Shown: in pieces, positions 14,932 to 24,631 of the stretch
How positions within the stretch are numbered: the stretch's first letter is position 1
Layout of the letters: each line of letters starts with the position of its first letter
Assembly: GCA_937124965.1 (NCBI GenBank)
Contig: CAKZLB010000016.1
Coordinates: 212,712-276,711, forward strand
DNA from: an uncultured Bacteroidota bacterium
GTDB lineage: Bacteria; Bacteroidota; Bacteroidia; NS11-12g; UBA9320
Length of the DNA stretch: 64,000 bases
Reading direction: 5' to 3'
The notes under the pieces: generated by a model
Seen by the model: the letters and a program-made list of their open reading frames with translations, nothing else
Database searches by the model: none
What the model was told of the DNA's origin: nothing
Made by a program: the position numbers and the translations under genes

Positions 14932-16180
14932 GTTGCAAAGCGTTGCTTGTTCTATGCTCTAATAGTTGGTTTTTTGTTCCAACAATTTTTGAAATTTGAT
15001 TTGAGTTTACAGGGTTAAAAATTGTCAACAATTGAAGGTCTTTTTGAATTTCAATAGAGTACTCCTCTCCAATAATTTCTAAAAACTTATTAATTCTTCG
15101 ATCATCAGCATTTACACATATTGCAAAAGATATTGCGGTGTTTTGCATGAGATTTACTTGTACACCAGTACTTGCCAACCCACTGAATATGTGACTTAAG
15201 TTGTCTTCAACAATGAAAGCAAAGTCTTTTGATGAAAGGGAAATCATCGCCTGATTGTCTTTAAATATATAACACGGAACGTTTACCACGCTATTTAGTC
15301 CATGATCTTGAACAATCGTTCCCTGAGCATTTTCATCTAGAAATGACCGTACATATAATGGTATGGCCTTCTGCATTAGCGGCTGAATGGTTTTAGGGTG
15401 GATTACAGACGCACCGTAGTACGCAAGTTCAATCGCTTCCTTAAAAGAAATGTCCGGCAATAGTTCTGTGATACTCATGCGTTTAGGATCTGCATTCATA
15501 ACGCCAGGAACATCTTTCCATATCGTGACAGATGAAGCCTCTAGACAATATGCAAAAATTGCAGCCGAGTAATCACTCCCTTCGCGACCAAGGGTTGAAG
15601 AATTGTTCTCAACGGTTCTACCGATAAACCCTTGAGTGATAGTCAATTGTTTTTCAATTAACTTTTTCGCTCGCTTACTTATTAGATTTTGGGTAACCTC
15701 CCAGTTTACTCGTCCACGTCTATGTTGGGAAGTTGTAACCACAAAATTTCGTGCATCAAGCCATCGATTAGTAACACCAATTTGGTTTAAAAAATGAGAA
15801 ATAATTCTCGTTGAAAGCAGTTCGCCATAAGGGACAATCTGATCGTATACAAAATCATAGCCTTGAGCAGCCATATCTGTATCTAACGTGCATTCTAACT
15901 CAATAAATAAGTTTTCAACCTCGTAAAACTGAGAAGAATTTGGTCCAATTAAATCTGTGATTATTGATCGATGAAACTGTTTTAATTCGTCCATAACTTC
16001 CGTAATTGACTGTTTGTTCATGTATTGATGAACTAACGATTCCATCAAGTTTGTTGTTTTCCCCATTGCTGAAACAACCACTAAAATTTGTTCATTTTTA
16101 TAGCGTTCGAGAATGTTTGCAACATTTTTAACCGCACTAGCATCTTTAACCGATGCACCTCCAAATTTGAATACTAACAT
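14918..16180 (-). CDS. lysC: Aspartate kinase
   Basis: A 420-aa monofunctional aspartokinase making aspartyl-phosphate, the first step to Lys, Thr, Met and diaminopimelate. VFKFGGASVKD at the N-terminus is the kinase signature, GREGSDYSAA binds ATP and aspartate, and IWKDVPGVMNADP is conserved. The last ~130 residues form the two ACT domains (an IFSGLASTGVQVNLMQ-like segment) that usually bind the feedback amino acid. The frame is open to 16249, but a minus-strand -7 box at 16232-16225 lies inside that extension, so the ATG at 16180 is the start. It is divergent from fbp. Confidence 0.93.
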   Translation of the reverse strand: MLVFKFGGASVKDASAVKNVANILERYKNEQILVVVSAMGKTTNLMESLVHQYMNKQSITEVMDELKQFHRSIITDLIGPNSSQFYEVENLFIELECTLDTDMAAQGYDFVYDQIVPYGELLSTRIISHFLNQIGVTNRWLDARNFVVTTSQHRRGRVNWEVTQNLISKRAKKLIEKQLTITQGFIGRTVENNSSTLGREGSDYSAAIFAYCLEASSVTIWKDVPGVMNADPKRMSITELLPDISFKEAIELAYYGASVIHPKTIQPLMQKAIPLYVRSFLDENAQGTIVQDHGLNSVVNVPCYIFKDNQAMISLSSKDFAFIVEDNLSHIFSGLASTGVQVNLMQNTAISFAICVNADDRRINKFLEIIGEEYSIEIQKDLQLLTIFNPVNSNQISKIVGTKNQLLEHRTSNALQLILQ

Positions 16181-16210
16181 TGTAGAAATGTTTATTGATT
16201 TTGATGGACT

Positions 16211-16232
16211 TATATTTGCCGCCACAAATTTA
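16211..16232. promoter_or_regulatory. Closely packed divergent -7 boxes for fbp and lysC
   Basis: TATATTTG on the plus strand (16211-16218) faces fbp, and TAAATTTG on the minus strand (16232-16225) faces lysC. Both match TAnnTTTG and only six bases separate them, so the two RNA polymerase footprints would collide. Confidence 0.5.
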
Positions 16233-16275
16233 AAGCATCTATACCACAACCTTATTCAAAACACGAATACCAAAA

Positions 16276-17250
16276 ATGAGAACTAGAAACAGTGTTACTA
16301 CCTTAAGTCAGTTTGTTGCAAACGAACAAGCGAAATATCCGACTGCTACAGGAAATTTATCTAAAATATTTAGAGATATAAAATTTGCGGCCAAACTGGT
16401 AAATCGCGACGTGAATAAGGCCGGATTGGTTGATATTATTGGTGAACATGGCTCCACAAACATTCAAGGTGAAGAGGTGAAAAAATTAGACGTAATTGCT
16501 AACAACGAGTTTATCTGGTCTCTTTCAGCCGGTGGTGACTGTTGCGCAATTATTAGTGAAGAAGAAGATTATGTTAGACATCTAAATCCAGACGCTAAGT
16601 ATGTTGTTGCAATGGATCCTTTAGATGGCTCATCGAATATTGATGTAAACGCTGCCATCGGAACCATTTTTTCTATCTACAAAAGGGTTACTCCAGTTGG
16701 AACACCTGCCACAGAAGAAGATTGTTTACAAACTGGTGAAAATCAGATTGCAGCAGGCTATGTAATTTACGGATCGAGTACCATGTTGGTTTACACAACG
16801 GGAAGTGGCGTTAATGGCTTTACGTTGGATATGTCTATTGGAGACTTTTGTTTAAGTCACCCAGATATGAAAACACCAGAACAAGGGAAAATTTACTCTA
16901 TTAATGAAGGCAACTTTAAGGAATTCTCATCTGGGATTCAGAAATATGTAGATTCGTGTAAGGAAAAGCGAATGTCAGCTCGATATATTGGTTCAATGGT
17001 AGCGGACTTTCATCGTAATTTAATCAAAGGTGGTATTTTTATGTATCCTGCAACACACTCGGCTCCTAAAGGGAAGCTTCGACTAATGTACGAATGCAAT
17101 CCAATGGCGTTTTTAACAGAACAAGCAGGAGGAAAAGCAACTACTGGAGATGTTCGAATTATGGAGGTGAAGCCAAATGAACTGCACGAGAGAGTTCCAG
17201 TAATTATGGGTTCTGCAGGGATGGTAGAAGAATGCCTTAGTTGCCTATAA
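16276..17250 (+). CDS. fbp: Class 1 fructose-1,6-bisphosphatase
   Basis: A 324-aa cytosolic enzyme hydrolysing fructose-1,6-bisphosphate in gluconeogenesis. The metal-binding [15 protein letters not shown] motif is intact. [40 protein letters not shown] and [15 protein letters not shown]-type segments follow in family order. The length is standard. The lipid kinase gene starts directly after its stop codon, so the two are probably one transcript. Confidence 0.95.
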   Translation: MRTRNSVTTLSQFVANEQAKYPTATGNLSKIFRDIKFAAKLVNRDVNKAGLVDIIGEHGSTNIQGEEVKKLDVIANNEFIWSLSAGGDCCAIISEEEDYVRHLNPDAKYVVAMDPLDGSSNIDVNAAIGTIFSIYKRVTPVGTPATEEDCLQTGENQIAAGYVIYGSSTMLVYTTGSGVNGFTLDMSIGDFCLSHPDMKTPEQGKIYSINEGNFKEFSSGIQKYVDSCKEKRMSARYIGSMVADFHRNLIKGGIFMYPATHSAPKGKLRLMYECNPMAFLTEQAGGKATTGDVRIMEVKPNELHERVPVIMGSAGMVEECLSCL

Positions 17251-18141
17251 TTGAAACGCGTATTAGTTGTTTGTAATCCCTATGCAGGTGGAGGACATGC
17301 CTTAGATGTACTTGCTAAGGTAAAGGAGTTTGCATTCAGTCAAACTGACTTACGGTTCGGTTTTTACGAAACAACTAAATCAAACGACACAGATGGCGTT
17401 CATCACGCTATCGTTCAAAATGATCCTGAAATAATTTCTATTGTTGGTGGTGATGGTACGATAAACGATGTGTTAAATGTTGATGAAGCAAGGATTCGGA
17501 ATATTCACCTAATTCCTGGCGGAAGTGGGAATGATTTTAGTCGTTTAATTCATGGAGATCTAACCTCAAGCGAAAGCATTTTAATGCTTCAGCATTTTGT
17601 AACGAAACCATTTGATGTTGGGATATGCAATAATCGCTTTTTCTTGAATGGGGTGGGAATTGGGTTTGATGGATCCGTTGCTAGAGAAACGGTAAAAATG
17701 AACATACCGTTTATTTCAACTAGCTGGAAGTATTGGCTGGCGATTTTGAAAAATGTTCTTTTTTATCGAAGCACAAAAATCACTATTGAAGTTGATGGTT
17801 TAAAAGAGACTAAGAAACGTTTCATGGTAGCGGTTGCCAATGGGACAGACTACGGAGGAGGTTTCAAGATTTCACCTTCGAGTATCGCAAATGATGGGTA
17901 TTTAAACTTAGTTTCTATTGGTGACATTGTCCCACTTTCAAGACTTTTTAAAATACCATTAGTCAAAAATGGGAAGCACTTAAATGAAGACTTTGTTGAA
18001 CACAGAACGATTAAACAGGTTGTAGTTTCTGCTGAAAATGAATTGCATGCACACTTAGATGGCGAACTGATGAGTAGTGTGCGATTTGAAATTGATATTC
18101 AACCAAAAGTGTCATTCATCATTGCTAAACCTTCGCTCTAG
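17251..18141 (+). CDS. Diacylglycerol/lipid kinase family protein (YegS/DagK-like)
   Basis: A 296-aa member of the DAG kinase catalytic superfamily. The signature is SIVGGDGTINDVLN, with IPGGSGNDFSR as the second conserved loop and NDGYLNLV near the end. N-terminal VVCNPYAGGG resembles the NP.sG start of the family. The start is TTG at 17251, immediately after the TAA of fbp; the encoded MKRVLVV is a natural N-terminus and no ATG exists before the first strand. Such kinases phosphorylate diacylglycerol, phosphatidylglycerol or sphingoid bases; the substrate is not predictable. Confidence 0.88.
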   Translation: MKRVLVVCNPYAGGGHALDVLAKVKEFAFSQTDLRFGFYETTKSNDTDGVHHAIVQNDPEIISIVGGDGTINDVLNVDEARIRNIHLIPGGSGNDFSRLIHGDLTSSESILMLQHFVTKPFDVGICNNRFFLNGVGIGFDGSVARETVKMNIPFISTSWKYWLAILKNVLFYRSTKITIEVDGLKETKKRFMVAVANGTDYGGGFKISPSSIANDGYLNLVSIGDIVPLSRLFKIPLVKNGKHLNEDFVEHRTIKQVVVSAENELHAHLDGELMSSVRFEIDIQPKVSFIIAKPSL

Positions 18142-18208
18142 AGACTAAAAAAGTTTCCTTCCAAAATATCTATGAAAGTGCTTAACTTGCGTTCGTAATT
18201 TTTAACAA

Positions 18209-18670
18209 ATGACTCTTACATTAATCCTATTTTTTATAATCATCGGATTGCTCTTTTTGATTGTAGAGATTTTGGTTACCCCAGGAATAGTTTTGGGTGT
18301 AATTGGACTTGGGCTAATTGCGTTTGGTGTTTTTCGAACGTATGAAGAATATGGGACAACGATAGGAAATTGGACCTTATTTGGTGTTGGGATATTTACA
18401 GTAGGTGCTGTACTTTTTGCATTAAAGACAGGAGTTTGGTCACGCATGGCTTCGACTGATTCGATTAGTTCGAAAGCCAAAGAAGACGCAGAAAGTATTG
18501 TCAAAATCGGAGATGTGGGCAAAGCGTTGTCGGCATTACGACCGTTAGGTACAGGTTTGTTTAATGGTAAAAAAGTAGAAATTAGTTCAGAAGGAGAAGC
18601 AATTGAGGTTGGAACATCCGTAGAAATTACACGAATAACACAGAATAAAATATTTATTAAAAAAGTATAA
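18209..18670 (+). CDS. NfeD-like membrane protein
   Basis: A 153-aa protein with two to three N-terminal membrane segments ([19 protein letters not shown], then [15 protein letters not shown], then [14 protein letters not shown]) and a C-terminal ~60-residue OB-fold domain ([22 protein letters not shown]). GTG/RPLG-like sequence is the NfeD hallmark. NfeD proteins are partners of flotillins, and the flotillin-like gene follows one base after the stop codon. A large antisense frame here is a shadow. Confidence 0.85.
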   Translation: MTLTLILFFIIIGLLFLIVEILVTPGIVLGVIGLGLIAFGVFRTYEEYGTTIGNWTLFGVGIFTVGAVLFALKTGVWSRMASTDSISSKAKEDAESIVKIGDVGKALSALRPLGTGLFNGKKVEISSEGEAIEVGTSVEITRITQNKIFIKKV

Positions 18671-18671
18671 C

Positions 18672-19649
18672 ATGAACCCGTCTTTATTACTCGCCATTGG
18701 CGCAATTCTCGTCTTTCTATTTGTCTTCTTATACTTTGTGCCGATTGGCCTATGGTTTACAGCATTGGTCTCTGGAGCAAAAACGAGTATAATTCAATTG
18801 ATATTGATGAGAATTCGAAAAGTACCACCATCGCTCATAATTAACGCTCAGATTAATTCTGTTAAAGCGGGATTGAAAACAGGGGTTACCAATTTAGAGA
18901 CACACTTCATGGCAGGTGGCAATGTAAACAATGTCATTAAAGCCTTGATTAGCGCTGACAAAGCAAATATTCCGTTAGATTTTAACCTTGCAGCTGCGAT
19001 TGATCTAGCTGGAAGAGATGTATTTGACGCGGTTCAGTTGAGTGTAAATCCGCGAGTAATCAATACTCCTCCAGTGGCAGCTGTTGCCAAGGATGGGATT
19101 CAACTGATAGCAAAGGCGCGAGTTACCGTGCGTGCAAACATTCACCAACTCGTTGGAGGTGCTGGAGAAGAAACAATTTTAGCGAGAGTAGGTGAGGGTA
19201 TTGTAACAACCATTGGTTCTGCGATTAATCACAAGTCGGTACTTGAAAATCCAGATCAGATTTCAAAAACTGTGTTATCAAAAGGGTTGGACGCTGGAAC
19301 AGCATTCGAAATATTAAGTATTGATATTGCCGACATCGATATAGGAAAAAACATTGGTGCAGAACTACAAACAGATCAAGCAGAAGCTGATTTGAAGGTA
19401 GCAAATGCAAAAGCTGAAGAGCGCCGAGCTATGGCAGTAGCTAGTGAGCAAGAGATGAAAGCCGAATCACAGCGTGCTAGAGCTCAGGTAATTCTGGCTG
19501 AAGCTGAGATTCCAATGGCAATAGCAGAAGCTTTTAGATCAGGTAACTTAGGTGTAATGGATTATTACAAATTGAGAAATATTGAAGCCGATACGAGCAT
19601 GAGAGACTCAATTGCAAAACCAGGAACTAAGAAGAAAACAGATAAGTAA
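18672..19649 (+). CDS. floA: Flotillin-like protein FloA
   Basis: A 325-aa bacterial flotillin that organises membrane microdomains. It has an N-terminal hydrophobic hairpin ([21 protein letters not shown]), an SPFH region ([37 protein letters not shown]) and a C-terminal helical region rich in Ala/Glu ([19 protein letters not shown]). Length and sequence fit FloA (formerly UPF0365). It forms a tight nfeD-floA operon. Confidence 0.95.
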   Translation: MNPSLLLAIGAILVFLFVFLYFVPIGLWFTALVSGAKTSIIQLILMRIRKVPPSLIINAQINSVKAGLKTGVTNLETHFMAGGNVNNVIKALISADKANIPLDFNLAAAIDLAGRDVFDAVQLSVNPRVINTPPVAAVAKDGIQLIAKARVTVRANIHQLVGGAGEETILARVGEGIVTTIGSAINHKSVLENPDQISKTVLSKGLDAGTAFEILSIDIADIDIGKNIGAELQTDQAEADLKVANAKAEERRAMAVASEQEMKAESQRARAQVILAEAEIPMAIAEAFRSGNLGVMDYYKLRNIEADTSMRDSIAKPGTKKKTDK

Positions 19650-19662
19650 TCGATAAACACAG

Positions 19663-19693
19663 TTTGTTTTCTGCAATAAAAAAACGTACTTTG
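19663..19693 (+). promoter_or_regulatory. Putative promoter (TTTG-N20-TACTTTG)
   Basis: TTTG at 19663-19666 and TACTTTG at 19687-19693 are separated by 20 bp, the normal -33/-7 distance in Bacteroidota. The -7 box lacks one of the two free bases of TAnnTTTG. The ATG at 19716 is 22 bp downstream. Confidence 0.4.
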
Positions 19694-19715
19694 TTCGGAA
19701 ATAAATAATAGAACT

Positions 19716-20990
19716 ATGAGAAAAACACTTTCAATCCTTGCAATTGCATGTTCGTCAATTGCGGTACTTGCCCAAACCACCTATCCGTGTGTTGTGAGTG
19801 AAAACAATACCTGGAAAGTGTCAAGTTATGACGCAGAGGCGGGAGTTTTTAATGAAACATCTTTTGATTTAGGTTCACAATATACAAGAAACACTTTTGT
19901 AAAGTATGCTGGCCAAGATCAGTATGCTTATGCAACTTACGACGGAACGTCGTCTGTAGTTCATGTAAAGAATAATGTTGGTGGACATTTTAAAACTACT
20001 CGTTTATACGATCACGTTTTGTCACTGTCTTACTCTGAAAAGAAAAATAAGTTAGTTTATCTAGCAACTTCAAAAGTTCCTAATTACTACGATTTTTTAA
20101 CAGAAGATGTAAGTATGACAATTTTGGATTTGGATAACAACCGATCTGAAAAAATTAAAATTCCTACATTTTCGATATTTGTACCTACACTTCCGTACGT
20201 TGGAGCAAAATCAAAAGTTGATAATCGAGGGACTACACAATCGTTGTCGTACTCAATTAGCCTACCTACCTTAGATACAGACAAATCTGAATTTATGTTT
20301 GTAGCTAAAGATATTCCTGGATTTAATAGATTGGTGAAGATGAACCTAAACACCGAGAAGGTGCGCACAATATCTATTAAAGAAGACGTGTTGTCTCTTG
20401 TTTATGTTCCGAGCTTGAAGAAAGTAAAAGTCTTAACTTTTGAAGTTGATTCGAAAGCAACAACTAGTTACTTCGTTGGAGATTTAAATTCTGAAACTGG
20501 TGAAATTACAAATAAGGTATTGATGACAGCATTTGTGCAAGCAAACAGCGCTGAAACGGATGGCACAATTCAGTTTGATGAAGTTAGAGATGTGTTAATC
20601 GTATCGAAAAAAGTAGGAAAAGATCAAACGTTATTTGAAATAGACGGTGAGTCAAATGAGGTTAAGTCACAGCAGACTTTAGCTAAAAATTCAGACATAT
20701 TTATTCCACAAAGTGCAGGTCGAACAGGACAATACGCAATAGATTTTGCTTCTCTAGTTTCGGTTTATCCTAATCCAACAAACAGTGTAGTAAAGGTTGA
20801 GACAAAAGAAGGTGCTCTTGTGGATCATATGGTTTTAACGGATGCAACTGGAAAAGTGCTTAGAAATGTATCAGTTCAAAGTGGCCTGTCGGTTAACGAG
20901 ATTGACATTTCTAATGTATCTCAAGGTATTTATTACTTGAAGGTTTCTTCAGGTGAAGACATGCACGTAGAGAAAATCATTAAATATTAA
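19716..20990 (+). CDS. Secreted protein with T9SS type A sorting domain
   Basis: A 424-aa exported protein. It has a signal peptide (MRKTLSILAIACSSIAVLAQ), then about 320 residues of repeated beta structure that could be a degenerate propeller but without a motif I can name. The C-terminal ~75 residues are a type IX sorting domain: SVYPNPTNSVVKVE, ITD/LTDATGKVL-like strand, GIYYLKV and final VEKIIKY. It should be carried across the outer membrane and released or attached to the surface. An intrinsic terminator follows directly. Confidence 0.85.
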   Translation: MRKTLSILAIACSSIAVLAQTTYPCVVSENNTWKVSSYDAEAGVFNETSFDLGSQYTRNTFVKYAGQDQYAYATYDGTSSVVHVKNNVGGHFKTTRLYDHVLSLSYSEKKNKLVYLATSKVPNYYDFLTEDVSMTILDLDNNRSEKIKIPTFSIFVPTLPYVGAKSKVDNRGTTQSLSYSISLPTLDTDKSEFMFVAKDIPGFNRLVKMNLNTEKVRTISIKEDVLSLVYVPSLKKVKVLTFEVDSKATTSYFVGDLNSETGEITNKVLMTAFVQANSAETDGTIQFDEVRDVLIVSKKVGKDQTLFEIDGESNEVKSQQTLAKNSDIFIPQSAGRTGQYAIDFASLVSVYPNPTNSVVKVETKEGALVDHMVLTDATGKVLRNVSVQSGLSVNEIDISNVSQGIYYLKVSSGEDMHVEKIIKY

Positions 20991-21010
20991 TAAAAAAGTC
21001 TTTTATAGAA

Positions 21011-21041
21011 GCGACCTGATTTACATCTGGTCGCTTTTTTT
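21011..21041 (+). terminator. Intrinsic terminator
   Basis: GCGACC-T-GAT pairs with ATC-T-GGTCGC (21011-21034) around a short loop and is followed by T7. It lies 20 bp after the stop of the T9SS gene. Confidence 0.85.
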
Positions 21042-21048
21042 ATCCTAT

Positions 21049-21056
21049 TATTTTTG
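21049..21056 (+). promoter_or_regulatory. Putative -7 box (TATTTTTG) of the DinB gene
   Basis: TATTTTTG, 11 bp before the ATG at 21068, directly after the terminator of the previous gene. No clear -33 box. Confidence 0.4.
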
Positions 21057-21067
21057 AAATTTTAGAA

Positions 21068-21517
21068 ATGAGATCATTCGAGATTAATCGTCAGACTAGG
21101 CGAAATGTATTAATGGCTATTGGAGATTTGGAATTTAACAAGCTTATAAAAATCCCTAGTGGCTTTAACAACAATATACTATGGAATCTTGGCCATATTC
21201 TAGTTACACAGCAGGCATTAGTCTATCGTTTGAGCGGGAACCCGATGAATGTCGACAGTCAACTTGTTGACTTATTCAAAAAAGGATCTATACCTTTAAC
21301 GTATAATGAAGAGATTCTAGTTAAGATAAAAAATCAATTTATTGAGTTAATTGACCAAACTGAGAAAGATTATATCTCTGGTTTATTTAAAGAATTTACA
21401 GAATATCCAACCAGCTATGGATACACCCTTCGTTCCGTTGAAGAAGCAATAGAGTTTAATACAGCCCATGAGGCATTACATCTAGGATATGTAATGGCTT
21501 TAAAGCGAGCGGTTTAG
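21068..21517 (+). CDS. DinB superfamily protein
   Basis: A 149-aa four-helix-bundle protein. The putative metal triad of the DinB/YfiT family is visible: His in WNLGHILVTQQ (about residue 43), and two His in TAHEALHLGYV (near 134 and 138). Family members include thiol-dependent S-transferases, but most are uncharacterised. It is monocistronic between two terminators. Confidence 0.8.
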   Translation: MRSFEINRQTRRNVLMAIGDLEFNKLIKIPSGFNNNILWNLGHILVTQQALVYRLSGNPMNVDSQLVDLFKKGSIPLTYNEEILVKIKNQFIELIDQTEKDYISGLFKEFTEYPTSYGYTLRSVEEAIEFNTAHEALHLGYVMALKRAV

Positions 21518-21527
21518 ACATAAAAAA

Positions 21528-21549
21528 AGACCGGCGAACCGGTCTCTTT
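21528..21549. terminator. Bidirectional intrinsic terminator
   Basis: AGACCGG-CGAA-CCGGTCT (21528-21545), with A7 on the left and CTTTT on the right, so it can act on both strands. It starts 10 bp after the DinB stop. Confidence 0.85.
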
Positions 21550-21673
21550 TAAAAGTAAAGTTAAACCATAAATTCTAATTAATGAGTGTATTATGCTTTA
21601 TAAAAATTGAAAGTAGTCGAAGTTAGGATTAAAATATCAATTTATCAAGTCGTTTTTTTTTATTACTTGCGGC

Positions 21674-23293
21674 ATGATTCATTTTAAAGCAAGTTTCAAA
21701 ACCAAAACATTACGTCAAATTTTATTCTGCACACTTCTAATAGTGCTTTCATCGCTACAGGCAAGGTCAGAAAATCCATTAACCATTGCCAATGAGAGTC
21801 AAGAATATCCGACGATAGTATTCGGTGATGCACCCAAATACATTGATTTAAATGTAAGTAATCAATACATCATCGATTTTCCTTCTAAAATGGTGGGCAA
21901 TGGACAGTTTATTTTTATTCTAAATGAAGACACGTTATATGTCAATGGCCTGAAGCCGGTACTAGCAAAAGTGTCCGCAACAGGTGAAAACGCTTTCAAG
22001 CTCATCTCTCCAGATGGAAAAGTCTCGAAAATGAACGTTGATGTTATAAAGAAAGCACCACTCATTAAAAATGATGCCGTGGTTTTGGGAATTTTACTGC
22101 TGTGCTTAGCTTTTGTGTTTTTTACAAGTACCTCCAAAAACACTGCTTTAAAGAAGTTTTATACAGTAATTCCTGCACTTTTAATGTGTTACCTTTTGCC
22201 TTCAATTCTTTCAAGTTTAGGGTTGATACATAGTGTTGAGTCGTCTAGTATTTATTATGTGGCGACCAGATATCTACTCCCAACAGCATTAGTGTTAATG
22301 ACATTGAGCATCGATCTAAAAGGTATTATTAATCTTGGTCCAAAAAGTATTATTATGTTTCTCACAGGAACCTTAGGGATTATTATCGGTGGACCAATAG
22401 CCATATTACTCGTTTCTTCCTTTTCTCCAGAAACGGTTGGTGGTCAGGGCCCAGAAGCCGTATGGAGAGGGCTATCTACACTAGCAGGAAGCTGGATTGG
22501 TGGTGGAGCGAATCAAACAGCAATGCTTGAGATTTACGGATACTCACAGAGCAAATACGGAGGGATGGTGTTGGTTGATATTGTGGTTGCAAATATTTGG
22601 ATGGCAGCACTTCTTTATGGTGCTGGAAAAGCAGATAAAATTGACCGATGGTTAAAAGCCGATAGCTCAGCCATTAAAGAACTCCAAACAAAAATGGAAA
22701 ACTTCACGAACAGCATTAGTAAAAACCCAACCTTACGAGATATTTTAGTTGTGTTAGGTGTTGCATTTGGAGCAACTGCATTCTCCCACATGTCTTCTGG
22801 TTGGTTTACCGACTTCTTTGGTTCAATAGACGCATTGAAAGGCACTACGTTAACTAGTGGTTTCTTTTGGTTAGTGGTAATGGCAACCACTATCGGATTG
22901 GTTCTTAGCTTCACCAAAGCAAGGGGACTAGAAGCATATGGTGCGTCAAAAATTGGAAGTGTATTCATCTATATTTTGGTTGCGACGATAGGTATGAAAA
23001 TGGATCTCCGCCAAATTGTCGATAATCCACTATTAATTCTAGTCGGTTTGATTTGGATGGCATTCCATGCAGGTCTTTTGGTTTTGGTTGCTAAGTTGAT
23101 CAAAGCACCATTTTTCTTTTTAGCTGTTGGAAGCAAGGCGAATGTTGGGGGAGCTGCATCGGCTCCTGTTGTTGCCGCAGCTTTTCATCCTTCGTTAGCA
23201 CCAGTAGGGGTTTTATTAGCTGTTTTAGGATATGCCCTAGGCACGTATGGAGCTTGGTTGTGTGCGGTGCTGATGGAAGGTGTGGCACCCTAA
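21674..23293 (+). CDS. DUF819 family membrane protein with an added N-terminal exported domain
   Basis: A 539-aa protein. Residues ~135-539 are a polytopic membrane protein of the DUF819 (YjcL-like) family with about ten segments, including GSWIGGGANQTAM, GTIGMKMDLRQI-like and GSKANVGGAASAPVVAAAF, the last typical of the family. The first ~130 residues are extra compared with the usual ~400-aa family length: a signal-like segment (FCTLLIVLSSLQA) and an Ig-like beta domain (VSNQYIIDFPSKM, TLYVNGLKP). The domain is probably periplasmic. The function of DUF819 proteins is not known to me; an ion or solute transporter is likely. Confidence 0.8.
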   Translation: MIHFKASFKTKTLRQILFCTLLIVLSSLQARSENPLTIANESQEYPTIVFGDAPKYIDLNVSNQYIIDFPSKMVGNGQFIFILNEDTLYVNGLKPVLAKVSATGENAFKLISPDGKVSKMNVDVIKKAPLIKNDAVVLGILLLCLAFVFFTSTSKNTALKKFYTVIPALLMCYLLPSILSSLGLIHSVESSSIYYVATRYLLPTALVLMTLSIDLKGIINLGPKSIIMFLTGTLGIIIGGPIAILLVSSFSPETVGGQGPEAVWRGLSTLAGSWIGGGANQTAMLEIYGYSQSKYGGMVLVDIVVANIWMAALLYGAGKADKIDRWLKADSSAIKELQTKMENFTNSISKNPTLRDILVVLGVAFGATAFSHMSSGWFTDFFGSIDALKGTTLTSGFFWLVVMATTIGLVLSFTKARGLEAYGASKIGSVFIYILVATIGMKMDLRQIVDNPLLILVGLIWMAFHAGLLVLVAKLIKAPFFFLAVGSKANVGGAASAPVVAAAFHPSLAPVGVLLAVLGYALGTYGAWLCAVLMEGVAP

Positions 23294-23351
23294 GCGTATT
23301 TGACCCAAAATTTAGTAATCAGCGTAATTACAATGAAAGAGTATAATTAGT

Positions 23352-23359
23352 TATATTTG
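23352..23359 (+). promoter_or_regulatory. Putative -7 box (TATATTTG) of cassette 1
   Basis: TATATTTG, 23 bp before the ATG at 23383, a full TAnnTTTG match. No clear -33 TTG. Confidence 0.45.
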
Positions 23360-23382
23360 AGCATAACGACGTAACCGATTAG

Positions 23383-24600
23383 ATGCTTAGAACGAAATCA
23401 CAGGCAATTGTACTATTCATAATTTTATCCAGTTTTTTACTCTCTAACTGTAATGATAAAGATGGGGTAAAACCAGATTCTAATTCAAATATTATATTTT
23501 ACAACGAAACTGGAACTGAAGCAGTTCGTAAAGTGGTAAGCTTGAACGATGGTGGCTTTATATACGTAGGGCAAGCTAATAATAAAGCATTTGCTATGCG
23601 TATAAGTAGCAATGGCGACAGATTGTGGTATAAAAGCTTTGGAGGTGGAATTAATGCCGCCTTTAATGACGCACAAGAAAAACCAGATGGAGAAATTGTT
23701 TTAGTTGGTTACACTTCTTCGGCCGAAAATAGTATCGGAAGAAGAGCGGGCTTGGTTATAGCGGTAAATTCTACAGGGGAGGTGACTTGGCAAAAAACCT
23801 ATCCTGGAGCTACTATGCGTGAATTCTATACTTTAACTGTTAGCAATGATGCGTCGATAATTGTTGCAGGATATGTTGCAACATCTGATCTAGACTCATG
23901 GATAATGAGAATTAAATCTGGTGGGGATATTATTTGGTCACGTGTTCATGAAAACATAAGTGCTTGGCATGATGCAACTACGTCAATACTTCAAGGGGCT
24001 GATGGAAACTATGTGATTTCTGGTTACGCAAGTCCAGATGCTAGTTCTGTGAACAATTCTAAATTTCTGACTTACCTTCATGGAATAGATGCATCAAACG
24101 GTAGCCTAGCGTGGGGAGGTGTTTTTTATCAATATCCAAATAGGTATTATACCAAAGAGACAGAAGTGCCACAAGCAATCAACTATGAGGATGGATTCGT
24201 TTTCGGCACCTCACAATATGATTCAGATACTGTGTTGCATATTCAACTAGTTAAAACCAATAATTTCGGTAAAAATCTGCTTGGCAAAAAGTACTACGGT
24301 CTTGGAGAAGCAGTTTTTAGGAACATTCAGAAAACGAAGGATGGTGGATTATTGATAAGTGGTAGTACTAGAGAATTGACTGCACCTTTAGGCTCACGGC
24401 AAGGGTTTCTATTAAAAGTTAATAGTGCAGGAGAAGAGGATTGGAGTTCATTCACTGGTGGAATGTCTACTGAGGATTATGCAATGCAATCTCGATCGAC
24501 CTCTACTGGTTGGAATAATGCTGGATACTCAACGAACTCAAGAGGTGTTAATTCATTGATGTTTTACAAGACGAATAAAACAGGAGAAATAACCGATTAA
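23383..24600 (+). CDS. Lipoprotein A (cassette 1), beta-propeller-like
   Basis: A 405-aa exported protein with a signal peptide ending FLLSNC; the N at -1 makes a weak lipobox, but the paralogue at 32659 has a good one. The mature part is built from ~50-residue units of the form lnDGGf..vG.....f..r.s.nGd.lWyk.fgg, e.g. LNDGGFIYVGQ, ISSNGDRLWYKSF, VNSTGEVTWQKTY, IKSGGDIIWSRVH, KTKDGGLLISG. This pattern is typical of secreted beta-propellers. It is alignable end to end with 32659-33855, sharing FY.ETG, SLNDGGF, HIQLVKT/YIQLVKT and YYGLG. It is followed within about 30 bp by lipoprotein B. Role unknown. Confidence 0.8.
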   Translation: MLRTKSQAIVLFIILSSFLLSNCNDKDGVKPDSNSNIIFYNETGTEAVRKVVSLNDGGFIYVGQANNKAFAMRISSNGDRLWYKSFGGGINAAFNDAQEKPDGEIVLVGYTSSAENSIGRRAGLVIAVNSTGEVTWQKTYPGATMREFYTLTVSNDASIIVAGYVATSDLDSWIMRIKSGGDIIWSRVHENISAWHDATTSILQGADGNYVISGYASPDASSVNNSKFLTYLHGIDASNGSLAWGGVFYQYPNRYYTKETEVPQAINYEDGFVFGTSQYDSDTVLHIQLVKTNNFGKNLLGKKYYGLGEAVFRNIQKTKDGGLLISGSTRELTAPLGSRQGFLLKVNSAGEEDWSSFTGGMSTEDYAMQSRSTSTGWNNAGYSTNSRGVNSLMFYKTNKTGEITD

Positions 24601-24605
24601 CTTTG
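24598..24605 (+). promoter_or_regulatory. Putative -7 box (TAACTTTG) overlapping the stop of lipoprotein A
   Basis: TAACTTTG overlaps the TAA at 24598-24600 and would start a transcript near 24612, favouring the ATG at 24632 over the one at 24608 for lipoprotein B. Confidence 0.35.
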
Positions 24606-24631
24606 TTATGACTATTATATTCAAAATCAAT

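Noticed and set aside
18202-18705. Open frame on the minus strand across nfeD
   Set aside because: It is antisense to a well-supported NfeD gene and has a Pro/Thr/Ser-rich translation without any domain.
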